Positions 53,999-62,429 of a stretch of 64,000 nt of DNA are shown in pieces; position 1 is the first letter of the stretch, and the number at the start of each line of letters is the position of its first letter. Both the position numbers and the translations under genes were made by a program. The stretch spans positions 186,001-250,000 of the forward strand of contig NZ_FOOU01000001.1 in the NCBI RefSeq assembly GCF_900113275.1, read 5' to 3'. The stretch comes from Neptunomonas qingdaonensis. Its GTDB lineage: Bacteria; Pseudomonadota; Gammaproteobacteria; Pseudomonadales; Balneatricaceae. The notes under the pieces are model-generated. The model was not told the DNA's origin, did not search any database, and saw only the letters and a list, made by a program, of their open reading frames with translations.

Positions 53999-54982
53999 TC
54001 ACATTTTTAAAGCAGGGGTTTTAAATCCATCGGGTTTAATCGCCAACACTGAACATTGAACCTGCTCCAAAATATATTCAGCGGTATTGCCGATAATAAA
54101 GCCAGGAATGCCGGTTCGCGCAACAGTGCCCATAACGATAAGATCTACACCATATTGCTTTGCCATTAACGGGATTTCTTTCGCGGGAAGTCCTTTAACT
54201 AAATGCACTTTTGGGTGTAAAAAATTTATTGTGTCTTTTCCTAGCTGCTTCGACATTTCTGTGACAAGGAATTTTAGCCTATCAGAACATGCACGTTGCG
54301 CTTGCTCCTCGTAAAGGTCCGCTTTTTCCTCTGATACGTGGGAAAATGCGCCGTATCTTAAAAAATCTTCACCATAAGCTTCCCAAACGCTACCAATATG
54401 GAGTTCGGTCAATTCAGCAAGTGAAAAGACGGCACTATATTCCAGTACCTTTTCATTCAGTCCGTCCTGAACGCGATTTTCATCCAGCTCAGTAAAGTCA
54501 TCGTTGACATCAACCGTTGCTAGTACATTTTTAAAAACTTCGTTATGTCCGGGTTTAAGTATTAATAGCGGGCAAGGACACCTTCGCATTAAATGCATGT
54601 CCTCATTCCCAAATAACCGATCCAGCCAATCCATGTCATTTGCACACTTGACTACCAGATCGTACTGATTCTCTAATACACTTTTTACAATTTCGATAAA
54701 CCCTATTCCGGTGTAAATCTCTACATCTGCCTTTAATTCAGGCTTATATAGCTTTACCCATTTTTCAGTAGCATTGCGTTTTATTTTGGCAGACTCGGAT
54801 ATGGTTTCATTTCGCTCTTTTTGGTTTTTAAAAATTCTATGAAAAATACCCGTCGGGTTCAAAGTGGATGCTATTGTAATAGTGGCTTGGTGGTCATTGG
54901 CAATTCTTATCGCTTGATCCAACGCTGCTTCCGAGCTGATATCCGGTTCGACCAAACACAGAATATTGTTAAATCGCTTCAT
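53999..54982 (-). CDS. uspE: Tandem universal stress protein, UspE-like
   Basis: 327 residues made of two UspA domains (about 1-145 and 150-315). The second has the ATP-binding G-2x-G-9x-G pattern in VMGTVARTGIPGFIIGNTAEYIL near 286-308. The first has a weaker motif (FGNEDMHLMRRCPCPLLIL). Length and order match UspE of gammaproteobacteria, a stress, motility and adhesion related protein of the cytoplasm. TTGGAG lies before the ATG. Monocistronic. Confidence 0.9.
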   Translation of the reverse strand: MKRFNNILCLVEPDISSEAALDQAIRIANDHQATITIASTLNPTGIFHRIFKNQKERNETISESAKIKRNATEKWVKLYKPELKADVEIYTGIGFIEIVKSVLENQYDLVVKCANDMDWLDRLFGNEDMHLMRRCPCPLLILKPGHNEVFKNVLATVDVNDDFTELDENRVQDGLNEKVLEYSAVFSLAELTELHIGSVWEAYGEDFLRYGAFSHVSEEKADLYEEQAQRACSDRLKFLVTEMSKQLGKDTINFLHPKVHLVKGLPAKEIPLMAKQYGVDLIVMGTVARTGIPGFIIGNTAEYILEQVQCSVLAIKPDGFKTPALKM

Positions 54983-55330
54983 GATTTTGTTTCTCCAAGA
55001 ATAAAAACTGTGGATCCGTCACTACACTATAACAATCCAACTGATACAGATCTGTCTTCTTGATATGAATGTTAATTCTGGGAATAGTTCATCTGCTGCT
55101 CAAAAATTGACAAATATTCCGATGGCTATCAGAACAGCCATGAATGCCCCTAGGGTAGCCAGTTAGATAAACTCACCTCTGTCAACCCCTCATTGTTATG
55201 ATCATCTATTCCCATCAAATCTATGCCATACTGGCACTCTGGCTGAGATCTTCGGGCGCCGCCGCCCTGTCGTCAGGGTGAGTAGAGTGCAGCGTTGGAG
55301 GAGGGGACGGGCTTCCATGTTGGAGGTGTG
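54983..55330. other. Intergenic region between uspE and the antiporter operon
   Basis: About 350 bases with no convincing gene. It separates two divergent transcripts and should contain both promoters, but I could not assign boxes with confidence. Base composition changes from A+T-rich on the left to G+C-rich from about 55,240 onward, where the antiporter operon begins. Confidence 0.5.
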
Positions 55331-55879
55331 ATGAATCGTATAGCTGATAAAGGGTGGTCTCTCGACTCGGTGATTCCCTATTTCCGGAGTGGCTGCTTGC
55401 GTGCTGTTGCATTTGCCCTGATATGGTGGATGCTTACCACCGGAGCAGTGGGCTCATGGCTGGTCGGTGTGCCAATGGTGCTGATTGCTACGCTGGTTAG
55501 CCTGGTACTGGTGCCCACTATTCTCTGGTCCCCGAGCGGGGTCGCACTTTTTGTGCCGTTTTTCGTTTGGCGTTCGCTGTACGGAGGTGTGGATGTGGCG
55601 TGGCGCGCTTTTCACCCCAGTCTACCCATCGCCCCCGGTCTCATTGAATACCCTTTACGTCTCTCGCCGGGGCTGCCCCGGGTATTCATGGTCAATACGG
55701 TCAGCCTGTTGCCTGGCACTTTGAGTGCTGAGTTACGTGCGGACTGCCTGAAAGTTCATGTCCTCGACACAAGGAAAAACGTCTTATCGGAACTGATGGT
55801 GGTGGAGCAGGCCGTGGCTCGCATGTTCGCTACATCTCTGAAAAATGCTGAACGAGGTGACTGTAATGAACAGATTTAA
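55331..55879 (+). CDS. mrpE: Mrp-type Na+/H+ antiporter subunit E
   Basis: 182 residues from ATG 55331, with GGAGGTG directly upstream. Membrane helices near 18-60 are followed by the MnhE body: SLYGGVDVAWRAFHPSLPIAPGLIEYPL and MVNTVSLLPGTLSAELRADCLKVHVLDTR are characteristic. It is a small essential subunit of the multi-gene cation/proton antiporter. First gene of a nine-gene run with overlaps throughout; subunit F begins 39 bases on. Confidence 0.92.
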   Translation: MNRIADKGWSLDSVIPYFRSGCLRAVAFALIWWMLTTGAVGSWLVGVPMVLIATLVSLVLVPTILWSPSGVALFVPFFVWRSLYGGVDVAWRAFHPSLPIAPGLIEYPLRLSPGLPRVFMVNTVSLLPGTLSAELRADCLKVHVLDTRKNVLSELMVVEQAVARMFATSLKNAERGDCNEQI

Positions 55880-55918
55880 AGACATACTTTGCGTGGTGGG
55901 ACTGGAGGAGTAAGGCGT

Positions 55919-56197
55919 ATGCAAACCCTTTATTTCGCACTGGCGCTATTTCTCTTGCTGAACCTTGTTGCCGGGATGTGGCGGGTGCTGCGCGGCCCCA
56001 CCGTTGCAGATCGTATGTTGGCGGCTCAGCTGTTCGGCACGACCTCAGTGGCAATTCTTTTATTGCTGGCACAAGCTGAAAATGTAGCAGCTTTGCGTGA
56101 TGTGGCGCTGGTGTTTGCCCTGCTCGCTGCAGTGACGGCGGTAGCCTTCGTTCGGCGTGCCTGGACGGATCCGGAGACAAAACATGACGCTAATTGA
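55919..56197 (+). CDS. mrpF: Mrp-type antiporter subunit F
   Basis: 92 residues from ATG 55919, with GGAGGAGTAAGG before it. Three membrane helices and the motif WRVLRGPTVADRMLAAQLFGT, the MnhF/PhaF signature. Overlaps subunit G by 14 bases. It acts in the membrane with E and G in the antiporter complex. Confidence 0.92.
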   Translation: MQTLYFALALFLLLNLVAGMWRVLRGPTVADRMLAAQLFGTTSVAILLLLAQAENVAALRDVALVFALLAAVTAVAFVRRAWTDPETKHDAN

Positions 56198-56483
56198 TGT
56201 CTTCTCCGCCGTCCTGCTAATCGCCGGGGGCGTTTTCTTTCTGGCGGGCACTCTGGGACTGTTGCGGTTTCCGGATGTCTACACACGCCTCCATGCCTTG
56301 ACAAAAGCCGACAACGTGGGTTTAGGTCTGGTGATCGCGGGGTTGGCTGTTCAGGCGCAAAGCTGGGCCACGATGGGCAAGTTGCTGCTGATCTGGGGTT
56401 TGGTATTACTGGCCGGAGCCAGCATTTCCCATTTGATTGCCAGTCGTGCGCTACAGCGGGGTATCCGTCCGTGGAGACGTTGA
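56184..56483 (+). CDS. mrpG: Mrp-type antiporter subunit G
   Basis: 99 residues from ATG 56184, with GGAG upstream. Three membrane helices with GGVFFLAGTLGLLRFPDVYTRLHALTKADNVG, the MnhG signature. Overlaps subunit F and is two bases from the next gene, so translation is probably coupled. Confidence 0.92.
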   Translation: MTLIDVFSAVLLIAGGVFFLAGTLGLLRFPDVYTRLHALTKADNVGLGLVIAGLAVQAQSWATMGKLLLIWGLVLLAGASISHLIASRALQRGIRPWRR

Positions 56484-56485
56484 GC

Positions 56486-56779
56486 ATGTTGCACTGGGCG
56501 TTCGATAGCCTATTGGGGCTGAGCTTACTTTGGCTGGCCTGGCGAGCACTCACAAGCCCGGATCTGTTCAAGGCGATTGTGCTGTTCATCAGCTTTGGGT
56601 TGCTGATGTCATTGGCTTGGGTACGGCTCGGTGCGCCGGATGTCGCCTTGGCTGAAGCTGCCATTGGCGCAGGCCTGACCGGTGCCTTGTTATTGGCGGC
56701 GCTGGCAAGGCTTGAATCAATAGGAGAGGCAGGCAGGCAAAAAGGCAGTATTGGGGAAACCGGGGCTCATGACAGATAA
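56486..56779 (+). CDS. Stand-alone DUF4040 (MbhD-like) antiporter subunit
   Basis: 97 residues from ATG 56486. Three membrane helices, with AIVLFISFGLLMSLAWVRLGAPDVALAEAAIGAGLTGAL, the module that in canonical MrpA lies near the C-terminus of one large protein and in archaeal Mbh complexes is the separate MbhD subunit. Here it is a gene of its own, which indicates a split MrpA. Overlaps the next gene by 11 bases. Confidence 0.85.
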   Translation: MLHWAFDSLLGLSLLWLAWRALTSPDLFKAIVLFISFGLLMSLAWVRLGAPDVALAEAAIGAGLTGALLLAALARLESIGEAGRQKGSIGETGAHDR

Positions 56780-57452
56780 CAGAAAAACAGGTAAGGCGCT
56801 TCGCCTGCTGCTCGTATCGCTGCTGTGTGCCATTGCTGCGTGGCTGGGTTATGCGGTGCTGGGACTTAGCTTGTCTCACGTCGGGTTAGGCCAACTGGTA
56901 GGGGCGAATCTTGAAGCCAGCGGGGTCAGTCATCCGGTTACTGCGGTGCTACTCAACTTTCGTGGTTACGATACTTTGCTTGAAATGGGGGTGTTGTTAG
57001 TGGCTCTGCTTGGCGTGTGGTCTCTCGGCGGCATGCCTGATTATGACGAATCAAGCCCGGGACCGGTCCTGGACATCTTGTCACGTCTGCTGATTCCCAT
57101 GCTGATGCTGGTGGCTGGTTATCTGTTATGGGTGGGCGCGCACGCACCGGGTGGTGCCTTTCAGGCCGGGTCGGTACTAGGGGCTGCCGGTGTGCTGATG
57201 ATGCTTGCCGGCTGGCGTCTGGACAGCAGATTCGCTGGTTTGTTACTGCGGGTGGTAATGGTCTCGGGCTTGGGCGTGTTCGTCATGGTAAGCACAGCTA
57301 TGCTCCTGATCGGAAACGGATTTTTGGAATTTTCACCGCCAATGGCCGGTGAGCTGATATTGCTGATCGAAGCGGTAGCAACTATGAGCATTGGCGCAAC
57401 GCTGGCGGCCTTGTTCCTGGGGAGTCGGCCAGCGGTGGGGCCGGATAAATGA
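56769..57452 (+). CDS. mrpB: MrpB with an N-terminal MrpA-tail (MbhE-like) domain
   Basis: 227 residues from ATG 56769. The first 90 or so residues, with VTAVLLNFRGYDTLLEMGVLLVALLGVWSL, match the extreme C-terminal segment of MrpA (MbhE). The rest, ILSRLLIPMLMLVAGYLLWVGAHAPGGAFQAGSVLGAAGVLMMLAGW, is MnhB. MnhB alone is about 140 residues, so this is an MbhE-MnhB fusion. Overlaps subunit C by four bases. Confidence 0.87.
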   Translation: MTDNRKTGKALRLLLVSLLCAIAAWLGYAVLGLSLSHVGLGQLVGANLEASGVSHPVTAVLLNFRGYDTLLEMGVLLVALLGVWSLGGMPDYDESSPGPVLDILSRLLIPMLMLVAGYLLWVGAHAPGGAFQAGSVLGAAGVLMMLAGWRLDSRFAGLLLRVVMVSGLGVFVMVSTAMLLIGNGFLEFSPPMAGELILLIEAVATMSIGATLAALFLGSRPAVGPDK

Positions 57453-57757
57453 GCGGCGTCTTCCTCTATGCGCTACTCGGTGTGGGGTTGTTCGTCCTGG
57501 GCCTGTACGCCTTGATTATTCACGCGCATTTGCTACGCAAGATCCTAGCCATCAATGTGATGGGCACGGGGGTGTTTTTGGTGCTGGTGGCGCTGGCCGC
57601 TGGTAACCCGGATGCCCCGCCGGATCCGGTGCCGCATGCCATGGTGATCACCGGCATCGTGGTTGCCGTGTCTGCCACGGCGCTGGCTCTTATCCTGATG
57701 CTGAAGGTGAGCGTGGCAACGGGAAAAAATCACCTATCTGACAGTACACGGGACTGA
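57449..57757 (+). CDS. mrpC: Mrp-type antiporter subunit C (NuoK-like)
   Basis: 102 residues, three helices. LLRKILAINVMGTGVFLVLVALA and DPVPHAMVITGIVVAVSATALALILML are MnhC marks and make it a homologue of complex I subunit NuoK. It starts in the ATGA overlap with subunit B and is five bases from subunit D. Confidence 0.93.
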   Translation: MSGVFLYALLGVGLFVLGLYALIIHAHLLRKILAINVMGTGVFLVLVALAAGNPDAPPDPVPHAMVITGIVVAVSATALALILMLKVSVATGKNHLSDSTRD

Positions 57758-57762
57758 CGCGC

Positions 57763-59211
57763 ATGACAGGCGATATCGTTGGCATTCCCTGGATTGTGGT
57801 GTTGATCGTGTTGCCTCTGACGGGGGGGATGGCGTGCTTTTTATTTCCGACAATATCGAAATCGCTGGGTCTGATTTTCGCACTGGCTATCTTTACTGCT
57901 GTCGTTGGCCTGGGTTGGCAACTGGTAGAACAGGGTGCGCAACGCTATGCAATCGGTGGCTGGGGCGCGTCGTTGGGTATCGATCTTTATGCCGATGGAC
58001 TGAGTCTGCTGATGCTCGTGACGGCGGCTCTGGTGGGACTGGGCGTCAGCGTCTATTCCGGCGCTTATTTCAGTCGTGAAAAAGCGAAGCATTTTTGGCC
58101 TCTGTGGTTATTACTGTGGGCAGCGCTGAATGCACTGTTCCTGTCCGCAGATATTTTCAATCTCTATGTCACACTTGAATTGCTGGGATTGGCGGCCGTG
58201 GCGCTGATAGCGTTGGCCGATGGTGCGGATGCCCTGAACTCCGCCATGCGGTACCTATTGGTCAGTCTGTTGGGCTCGTTGTTCTACCTGCTAGGTGTCG
58301 CACTGCTCTACCACAGTTTTGGCAGTCTGGATATCGCGATTCTGGCTCAGCGGATGGAGCCAACCCCCGCCGTGTGGTCGGCTGTGGGGCTGATGAGCGC
58401 CGGTCTGCTGCTTAAGACAGCGCTGTTCCCGATGCATTTCTGGCTACCGGCAGCTCATGCCTGTGCTCCGGCACCTGTGAGTGCGCTGTTATCCGCACTG
58501 GTGGTGAAGGCCTCCTTCTATATTCTGCTGCGTCTGTGGCTGGAAGTCTTTGCGCTGACCGATACTTCACTCGGTCAATTGCTGGGTCTGCTTGGCGCGA
58601 CCGCTGTCCTTTGGGGTGGGATTCAGGCGCTGCGCCAGACACGGCTTAAATTGCTTATTGCCTATTCCACGGTGGCGCAACTGGGTTATCTGTTTTTGGC
58701 TTTTCCGCTGGGGACGAATATTGCCTGGAAGGGAGCCTGTTATATGTTGCTGTCTCACGCTATTGCCAAGGCAGCCATGTTCATGGCGGCGGGCAACATC
58801 CTGCGTTTCTGTGGGCATGACCGTATCGCGGATCTTGACCGAATCGCCCAGCGTCTGCCATTGACGCTCACGGCGTTCGCGCTGGCGGGTGTCAGCATTA
58901 TGGGGCTGCCACCTAGCGGCGGGTTCATCGGAAAGTGGTTACTGTTGGAAGCATCGATGAGTGCTGGGCAGTGGTGGTGGGCGGTTATTCTGATCCTGGG
59001 TGGTCTGCTGGCCGCCGCCTATTTTTTCAGAGTCATCGGCTATGCGTTTACCCGGGCTGGGCTAACCCATGAGGTCGGTGTGGTGCCTGCCAGAATGGAA
59101 TGGGCCGCTCTGGTTCTGGCGCTGGCAGCGATACTCCTGGGGTTTATCTCGCCTGCCGCGCTTGAGCTGATGGGCATCGGTACGCCGTTCGGCGGGGAGC
59201 GTGCCGGGTGA
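57763..59211 (+). CDS. mrpD: Mrp-type antiporter subunit D, proton-conducting (NuoL/M/N family)
   Basis: 482 residues with about 14 membrane helices. The helix-5 Glu is in FNLYVTLELLGLAAVALI near 137 and the helix-7 Lys in GLLLKTALFPMHFWLPAAHACAPAPVSALLSALVVKASFYILLR near 210, with the second Lys in the following helix. These are the conserved proton-channel residues. GTGA overlap with the next gene. First of three NuoL/M/N-family genes in a row. Confidence 0.93.
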   Translation: MTGDIVGIPWIVVLIVLPLTGGMACFLFPTISKSLGLIFALAIFTAVVGLGWQLVEQGAQRYAIGGWGASLGIDLYADGLSLLMLVTAALVGLGVSVYSGAYFSREKAKHFWPLWLLLWAALNALFLSADIFNLYVTLELLGLAAVALIALADGADALNSAMRYLLVSLLGSLFYLLGVALLYHSFGSLDIAILAQRMEPTPAVWSAVGLMSAGLLLKTALFPMHFWLPAAHACAPAPVSALLSALVVKASFYILLRLWLEVFALTDTSLGQLLGLLGATAVLWGGIQALRQTRLKLLIAYSTVAQLGYLFLAFPLGTNIAWKGACYMLLSHAIAKAAMFMAAGNILRFCGHDRIADLDRIAQRLPLTLTAFALAGVSIMGLPPSGGFIGKWLLLEASMSAGQWWWAVILILGGLLAAAYFFRVIGYAFTRAGLTHEVGVVPARMEWAALVLALAAILLGFISPAALELMGIGTPFGGERAG

Positions 59212-60704
59212 ACTGGGAGACAGCACTGCCGTTGCTGATCGTCCTCAGCTCACTGATACCCGGGCTGATCATCTTCTTTCTGGCGGAGAAGCAGGTTGTC
59301 GCCCGAATTACGTTGAATATGGCTGCTGCCCTTATCAAGCTGGCGTTGGTAGGCGTCATGCTCTGGGGCGTTTTTCACGGCCATCACTACGAGATCCGCC
59401 TGCCATTTCTGCCCGGGCTTGACTTGGTCCTGCGTGCAGACCCTCTGTCGATGCTGTTCGTGACACTTTCCGCCAGCCTGTGGCTGGCCACCACGGTCTA
59501 TGCCATCGGCTATCTCGAGGATTCTCCCAACCGCAGTCGATTTTTCGGTTTTTTCAGTCTGTGTGTGACGGCCACCGTCGGTCTGGCGCTGGCGGGTAAT
59601 TTATTGACCTTCGTGCTGTTCTACGAACTGCTGACGCTGACGACTTATCCGCTGGTGGTGCATCGCGGCACCGAGGTAGCGCGTCTGGCGGGGCGCAAGT
59701 ATCTGATCTATACGGTAGGAGGAGGTGCCTTGCTGTTGCTGGCAACGGTGTGGCTTTACACGCTGGCGGGTACCCTGGAATTCACGGCGCGTGGATTCCT
59801 GTCAGGTCTGGATGCTGTTCACTATCCAGCACTGATCATCATCTTTGTGTTGCTGATAGCCGGTCTGGGTGTCAAGGCCGCACTGATTCCTTTTCACGGC
59901 TGGCTGCCGCAGGCCATGGTTGCGCCGGCACCGGTCAGTGCATTATTGCATGCAGTGGCGGTGGTGAAAGCAGGCGCTTTTGGCATCGTGCGCGTGGTGT
60001 ATGATGTGTTTGGTATTGAATTCGCCGCTAGCCTCGGTGTGACCCTGCCGTTGGCGATACTGGCGTCAGCAACGATTATTTACGGCTCATTGCGGGCGTT
60101 ATTTCAGGATGATCTGAAACGCAGGCTTGCGTTTTCCACGGTCAGCCAGGTGTCGTATATCGTGCTCGGTGTGGCGGTTGCCGGGCCGATTGCGACCATT
60201 GGTGGGCTGGTTCATCTGGTGCACCAGGGGGTGCAGAAAATAACCTTGTTCTTCTGTGCCGGTATTCTCGCGGAGACGCTGGGAATCCACAAAATCAGCG
60301 AGATGAACGGGGTCGGGCGACGTATGCCCTGGACCATGGCCGCATTCACGATTGGCGCCTTCGGTATGATAGGGGCGCCGCCGCTGGCGGGTTTTATCAG
60401 TAAATGGTATCTCGGATTGGGAGCGCTGGATGCCGGACAGAACTGGGTGATTTTTATCCTGGCCGCAAGCAGTCTGCTCAACGCGGCCTACTTTTTGCCG
60501 ATATTGTATCGCGCTTGGTTCAAGGCGCCTCCCGCTAGCTGGCCAGACGAACGCTCGTTTGGCAAGCGTGAGACGGCCTGGGCTCTGCTGGCCCCCGCCG
60601 TCATTACCGCCGCACTCACTCTGGGCCTGGGGCTGCTGGCTTCGATGCCATACAGCCCATTGGAGTGGGTGCGTTTTATCACCGAGCAGGAATATGCACC
60701 GTGA
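59208..60704 (+). CDS. Second NuoL/M/N-family antiporter subunit
   Basis: 498 residues from GTG 59208, overlapping the previous stop as GTGA. About 14 helices. Glu in LTFVLFYELLTLTTYPLVV near 143, Lys in GLGVKAALIPFHGWLPQAMVAPAPVSALLHAVAVVKAG near 224 and the helix-8 Lys are present, so the channel residues are complete. In sequence it resembles MrpA's N-terminal NuoL-like part or a second MrpD. Given the split of MrpA elsewhere in the operon, it may fill the MrpA antiporter role. Confidence 0.87.
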   Translation: MNWETALPLLIVLSSLIPGLIIFFLAEKQVVARITLNMAAALIKLALVGVMLWGVFHGHHYEIRLPFLPGLDLVLRADPLSMLFVTLSASLWLATTVYAIGYLEDSPNRSRFFGFFSLCVTATVGLALAGNLLTFVLFYELLTLTTYPLVVHRGTEVARLAGRKYLIYTVGGGALLLLATVWLYTLAGTLEFTARGFLSGLDAVHYPALIIIFVLLIAGLGVKAALIPFHGWLPQAMVAPAPVSALLHAVAVVKAGAFGIVRVVYDVFGIEFAASLGVTLPLAILASATIIYGSLRALFQDDLKRRLAFSTVSQVSYIVLGVAVAGPIATIGGLVHLVHQGVQKITLFFCAGILAETLGIHKISEMNGVGRRMPWTMAAFTIGAFGMIGAPPLAGFISKWYLGLGALDAGQNWVIFILAASSLLNAAYFLPILYRAWFKAPPASWPDERSFGKRETAWALLAPAVITAALTLGLGLLASMPYSPLEWVRFITEQEYAP

Positions 60705-62011
60705 GTAACATAGTGAATATTTTTTTGCTGCTATTGGCACCCGGGTTGCCACTTCTGCTGGCGATTCCGGCACTACGTCGTCGTGTCCCTTGGCCGGCTC
60801 ATCTCGCCTTGCTGCCGACGATTGTTCTGCTGTTTCTTCCGGGTAGCTTCTCTGTCGAGCTACCCTGGATATTATGGGGCAACGCCGGGATGGGTATCGA
60901 CACGGGTGCTCGCTGGTGGCTGGCGATATCAGTGGTGATTTGGGCCGCGAGCGCAAGCTGTTTACAGACCCCGGATCGGCGTGGGGCTGGTAACCGCCTG
61001 ACAACATTGTTTCTGTTAACCCTGGTGGGTCAGATAGGTGGGATTCTGGCGACGGATATGGTCAGCTTCTTCACATTTATGACCCTGATGGGATACGCGT
61101 TTATCGGTCTGTTGATTGATGGTGGTGATGAGAAGACACGCCGGGCTGGAAGGATTTATCTGGTGTTGCTGATCCTTGCGGACATTGCCCTGTTTGAGGC
61201 GCTTCTGATCGCTGCCAGATCAACAGATGACCTGGGATACGAGGCTGTAGCGCTTGCAATACCACCATCACCGTCCTCTGCCCTCTACTTGTCGATGGTG
61301 ATCGCGGGCTTTGCACTCAAAGCGGGTTTCTGGCCACTGCACGTATGGCTCCCGCTGGCCTATGGATCGGCCCGTCCGGCAGTGGCTCTTTTGCTGTGGG
61401 TAGTGCCGGTCGGTACAGGATTGTTTGGCGCCGTGCGTTGGTTACCACTTGGTGAGCTCAGCGCGCCCATCGCGGGGACGCTGCTCCAGGCTTTGGGCGT
61501 GGCCGGCATTCTTTATGCCTTGCTGTTTAAGGTGATGCGGGCTCAATGGAAACAGCTGCCTGCCCATACTGCCATCATAGCGGTAGGCATGTTTGCGATG
61601 GGCTTGGGGACTGGCTTGCTCGACCCCGCCGTGTGGAATCAGTACGGCCATTTGGTGCCTGTCTTCGTTGCTGCAGTGGGATTAGCGTTGGCGATAATGA
61701 TCGCAGCTTTTGTATGGCTGGAAAAAAGGGAGGTTTTTCCATCTGAGTCTGATAGAGAAGCGTTGTGGCTTGAGCGTTGGGCGAAAGACATTATTCGCTG
61801 GGGACGGCGGGCGGGGGGCGACACTTTGCCAGAGCTGTGTGCTTTATGGTTAGCCAGGTGGGATAGTTTCTGGCAAGCATTTACATGGCAGGAACTGTTC
61901 GATGCCGGTGAGTATTTATTACAGCGTTGGGAGTTGGCGATCACGTTGTTTTTGCTGTTAGGCATGGTGTCGGTAGCGCTTCTGTGGCTGGATGCAACGT
62001 CGGTTCTATGA
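60701..62011 (+). CDS. Third NuoL/M/N-family subunit, channel Glu missing
   Basis: 436 residues from GTG 60701, again a GTGA overlap, preferred to a longer frame starting at 60665 inside the previous gene. The family Lys region is present (AGFALKAGFWPLHVWLPLAYGSARPAVALLL near 205-235), but the helix-5 position expected to hold Glu reads MVSFFTFMTLMGYAFIG, without Glu. The C-terminal 80 residues (SDREALWLERWAKDIIRWGRR...) form a charged extension and final helix. It may be a structural subunit rather than an active pump. Last gene of the operon. Confidence 0.8.
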   Translation: MSNIVNIFLLLLAPGLPLLLAIPALRRRVPWPAHLALLPTIVLLFLPGSFSVELPWILWGNAGMGIDTGARWWLAISVVIWAASASCLQTPDRRGAGNRLTTLFLLTLVGQIGGILATDMVSFFTFMTLMGYAFIGLLIDGGDEKTRRAGRIYLVLLILADIALFEALLIAARSTDDLGYEAVALAIPPSPSSALYLSMVIAGFALKAGFWPLHVWLPLAYGSARPAVALLLWVVPVGTGLFGAVRWLPLGELSAPIAGTLLQALGVAGILYALLFKVMRAQWKQLPAHTAIIAVGMFAMGLGTGLLDPAVWNQYGHLVPVFVAAVGLALAIMIAAFVWLEKREVFPSESDREALWLERWAKDIIRWGRRAGGDTLPELCALWLARWDSFWQAFTWQELFDAGEYLLQRWELAITLFLLLGMVSVALLWLDATSVL

Positions 62012-62016
62012 GGCGG

Positions 62017-62295
62017 CTAAGTACGATAAATCGTTTCAATTAAGTGAAAACCAAATTTGGTCTTTACCGGCCCATGCACGGTTAATAAGGGCTTTTTGAA
62101 CACCACGTTATCAAATGCTTTCAGCATGGTGCCGGGGCTGAATTCTCCGAGGTCGCCGCCGCGTTTAGCGGAGTTGCATAGCGAATGTTTCTTCGCAAGC
62201 GTGGCAAAGTCTGCACCCTTTGCCAGCTGTTGCTTGAGTTTTTCTGCTTGCTCTTTAGTTTTCACCAAGATATGTCGCGCATTTGCTTTTGCCAT
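62017..62295 (-). CDS. ppiC: Parvulin-type peptidyl-prolyl isomerase
   Basis: 92 residues, the whole of a single parvulin domain. ARHILVKTKEQAEKL, GADFATLAKKHSLCNSAKRGGDLGEF and GPVKTKFGFHLIE are the standard motifs. It has no signal, so it is cytoplasmic. It catalyses cis-trans change at prolyl bonds. Convergent with the antiporter operon, only five bases from its stop. Confidence 0.96.
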   Translation of the reverse strand: MAKANARHILVKTKEQAEKLKQQLAKGADFATLAKKHSLCNSAKRGGDLGEFSPGTMLKAFDNVVFKKPLLTVHGPVKTKFGFHLIETIYRT

Positions 62296-62360
62296 TCGTC
62301 AGCAACTCTCTTTGATTAAATAAGGTTTTTCAATTAGCCCGTTGTAACTGTTTAGTTAAG

Positions 62361-62429
62361 CTCGCTGTAGCACTTTAATCACGCCCGCTGTAGCACTTCA
62401 ATCAAGCCCGCTGTAGCACTTCATCAACC
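62361..62429 (-). repeat. Three tandem 23-bp units at the elbB 3' end
   Basis: The unit CYCGCTGTAGCACTTYAATCA (plus two bases) occurs three times in a row. The unit at 62407-62429 codes for the last residues of ElbB (VDEVLQR); the other two lie at and past the stop. It is a local tandem amplification of the gene's end. Confidence 0.7.

Noticed and set aside
60099-61007. Long minus-strand open frame (302 codons) opposite the antiporter genes
   Set aside because: It is antisense to two clearly coding genes. Its translation is rich in Arg, Pro and Ser without any domain, as expected from the complement of G+C-rich membrane protein genes.
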